Assembly: GCA_051414805.1 (NCBI GenBank)
Contig: CP166702.1
Location: 248,001 to 312,000 of the forward strand
Source: Xenophilus sp003671765
GTDB lineage: Bacteria; Pseudomonadota; Gammaproteobacteria; Burkholderiales; Burkholderiaceae_C
Direction: 5' to 3'
DNA length: 64,000 nt
Positions 63,919 through 64,000 of this stretch are shown piece by piece (position 1 is the stretch's first letter; the number at the start of each line of letters is the position of its first letter). The translations under genes and the position numbers were made by a program. Under the pieces are notes generated by a model. That model made no database searches and was not told the origin of the DNA. It saw only the letters and a program-made list of their open reading frames with translations.

Positions 63919-64000
63919 ATGTCGATCTACATCAACAAGGACACCAAGGTCATCACCCAGGGCATCACGGGCAAGACCGGACAGTTCCACACCGAGAAGT
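63919..64000 (+). CDS. sucD: Succinyl-CoA synthetase alpha subunit, N-terminal fragment
   Basis: Only 27 codons are inside the window: MSIYINKDTKVITQGITGKTGQF, the start of the CoA-binding Rossmann domain with its QGITGKTG motif. The gene continues past the right edge. Confidence 0.97.
   Translation, partial: MSIYINKDTKVITQGITGKTGQFHTEK

Overview
The window is very GC-rich, gene-dense chromosomal DNA from a beta-proteobacterium. It most resembles the family Comamonadaceae (order Burkholderiales), perhaps near Variovorax or Acidovorax. The grounds are the marR/recA-recX-sucCD neighbourhood, a Bug-type (TctC) solute receptor, an infA copy standing alone, and dispersed intergenic repeats built on AGCTATCGAATTCATAGC, which I associate with that family. 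I see no rRNA, tRNA, insertion sequence, phage gene or CRISPR array. The genus is inference.

Layout. 1-3368: end of an aromatic-degradation operon (Rieske oxygenase C-terminus, Bug receptor, FAH-family hydrolase, VanB-like reductase). 3436-5718: a small HTH protein and a divergent SDR/AraC pair. 5816-14871: an eight-gene minus-strand block (LysR, cupin, DUF1445 protein, three TRAP transporter subunits, DUF2848 protein, amidase) with an intact plus-strand amidase on one side and a decayed copy of that amidase's 5' end on the other. 14885-26125: housekeeping and orphan genes (antiporter, single-domain response regulator, FKBP, YihY, transglutaminase, CYTH-CHAD, MFS, NarL-type regulator and hypotheticals).

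26213-34922 is the most distinctive region. It is a complete Nit1C-type cluster: MSMEG_0572-family protein, Nit6803-type nitrilase, radical SAM protein, GNAT, PurM-like protein, glycosyltransferase, MSMEG_0570-family protein and flavin oxidoreductase. The family is linked in the literature to nitrogen starvation and cyanide assimilation. A divergent MocR-type (GntR/aminotransferase) regulator faces it across a region holding three pairs of TTGATYG(CA)-type direct repeats. 34995-36760: infA, a class I glutamine amidotransferase and a small lipoprotein. 36768-46415: a MalT-like regulator divergent from an SDR, then a large nested inverted repeat, then a fatty- or acyl-CoA catabolic operon (thiolase, acyl-CoA ligase, CoA transferase, acyl-CoA dehydrogenase).

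47259-50264 is a quorum-sensing locus: luxR, an rsaM-like (DUF4902) gene and luxI. A lux-box-like element in front of luxI is repeated in front of an unknown 257-aa gene beside luxR. 50293-55106: topoisomerase III carrying a C-terminal SWIB domain, divergent from a SET-domain methyltransferase with a lysine-rich tail. A 53-bp perfectly alternating pyrimidine-purine tract lies between them; birA follows. 55110-64000: a TctDE-type two-component system, marR/recA bracketed by two inverted copies of a palindromic element, recX, an SRPBCC protein, an XRE regulator, argC, sucC and the start of sucD.
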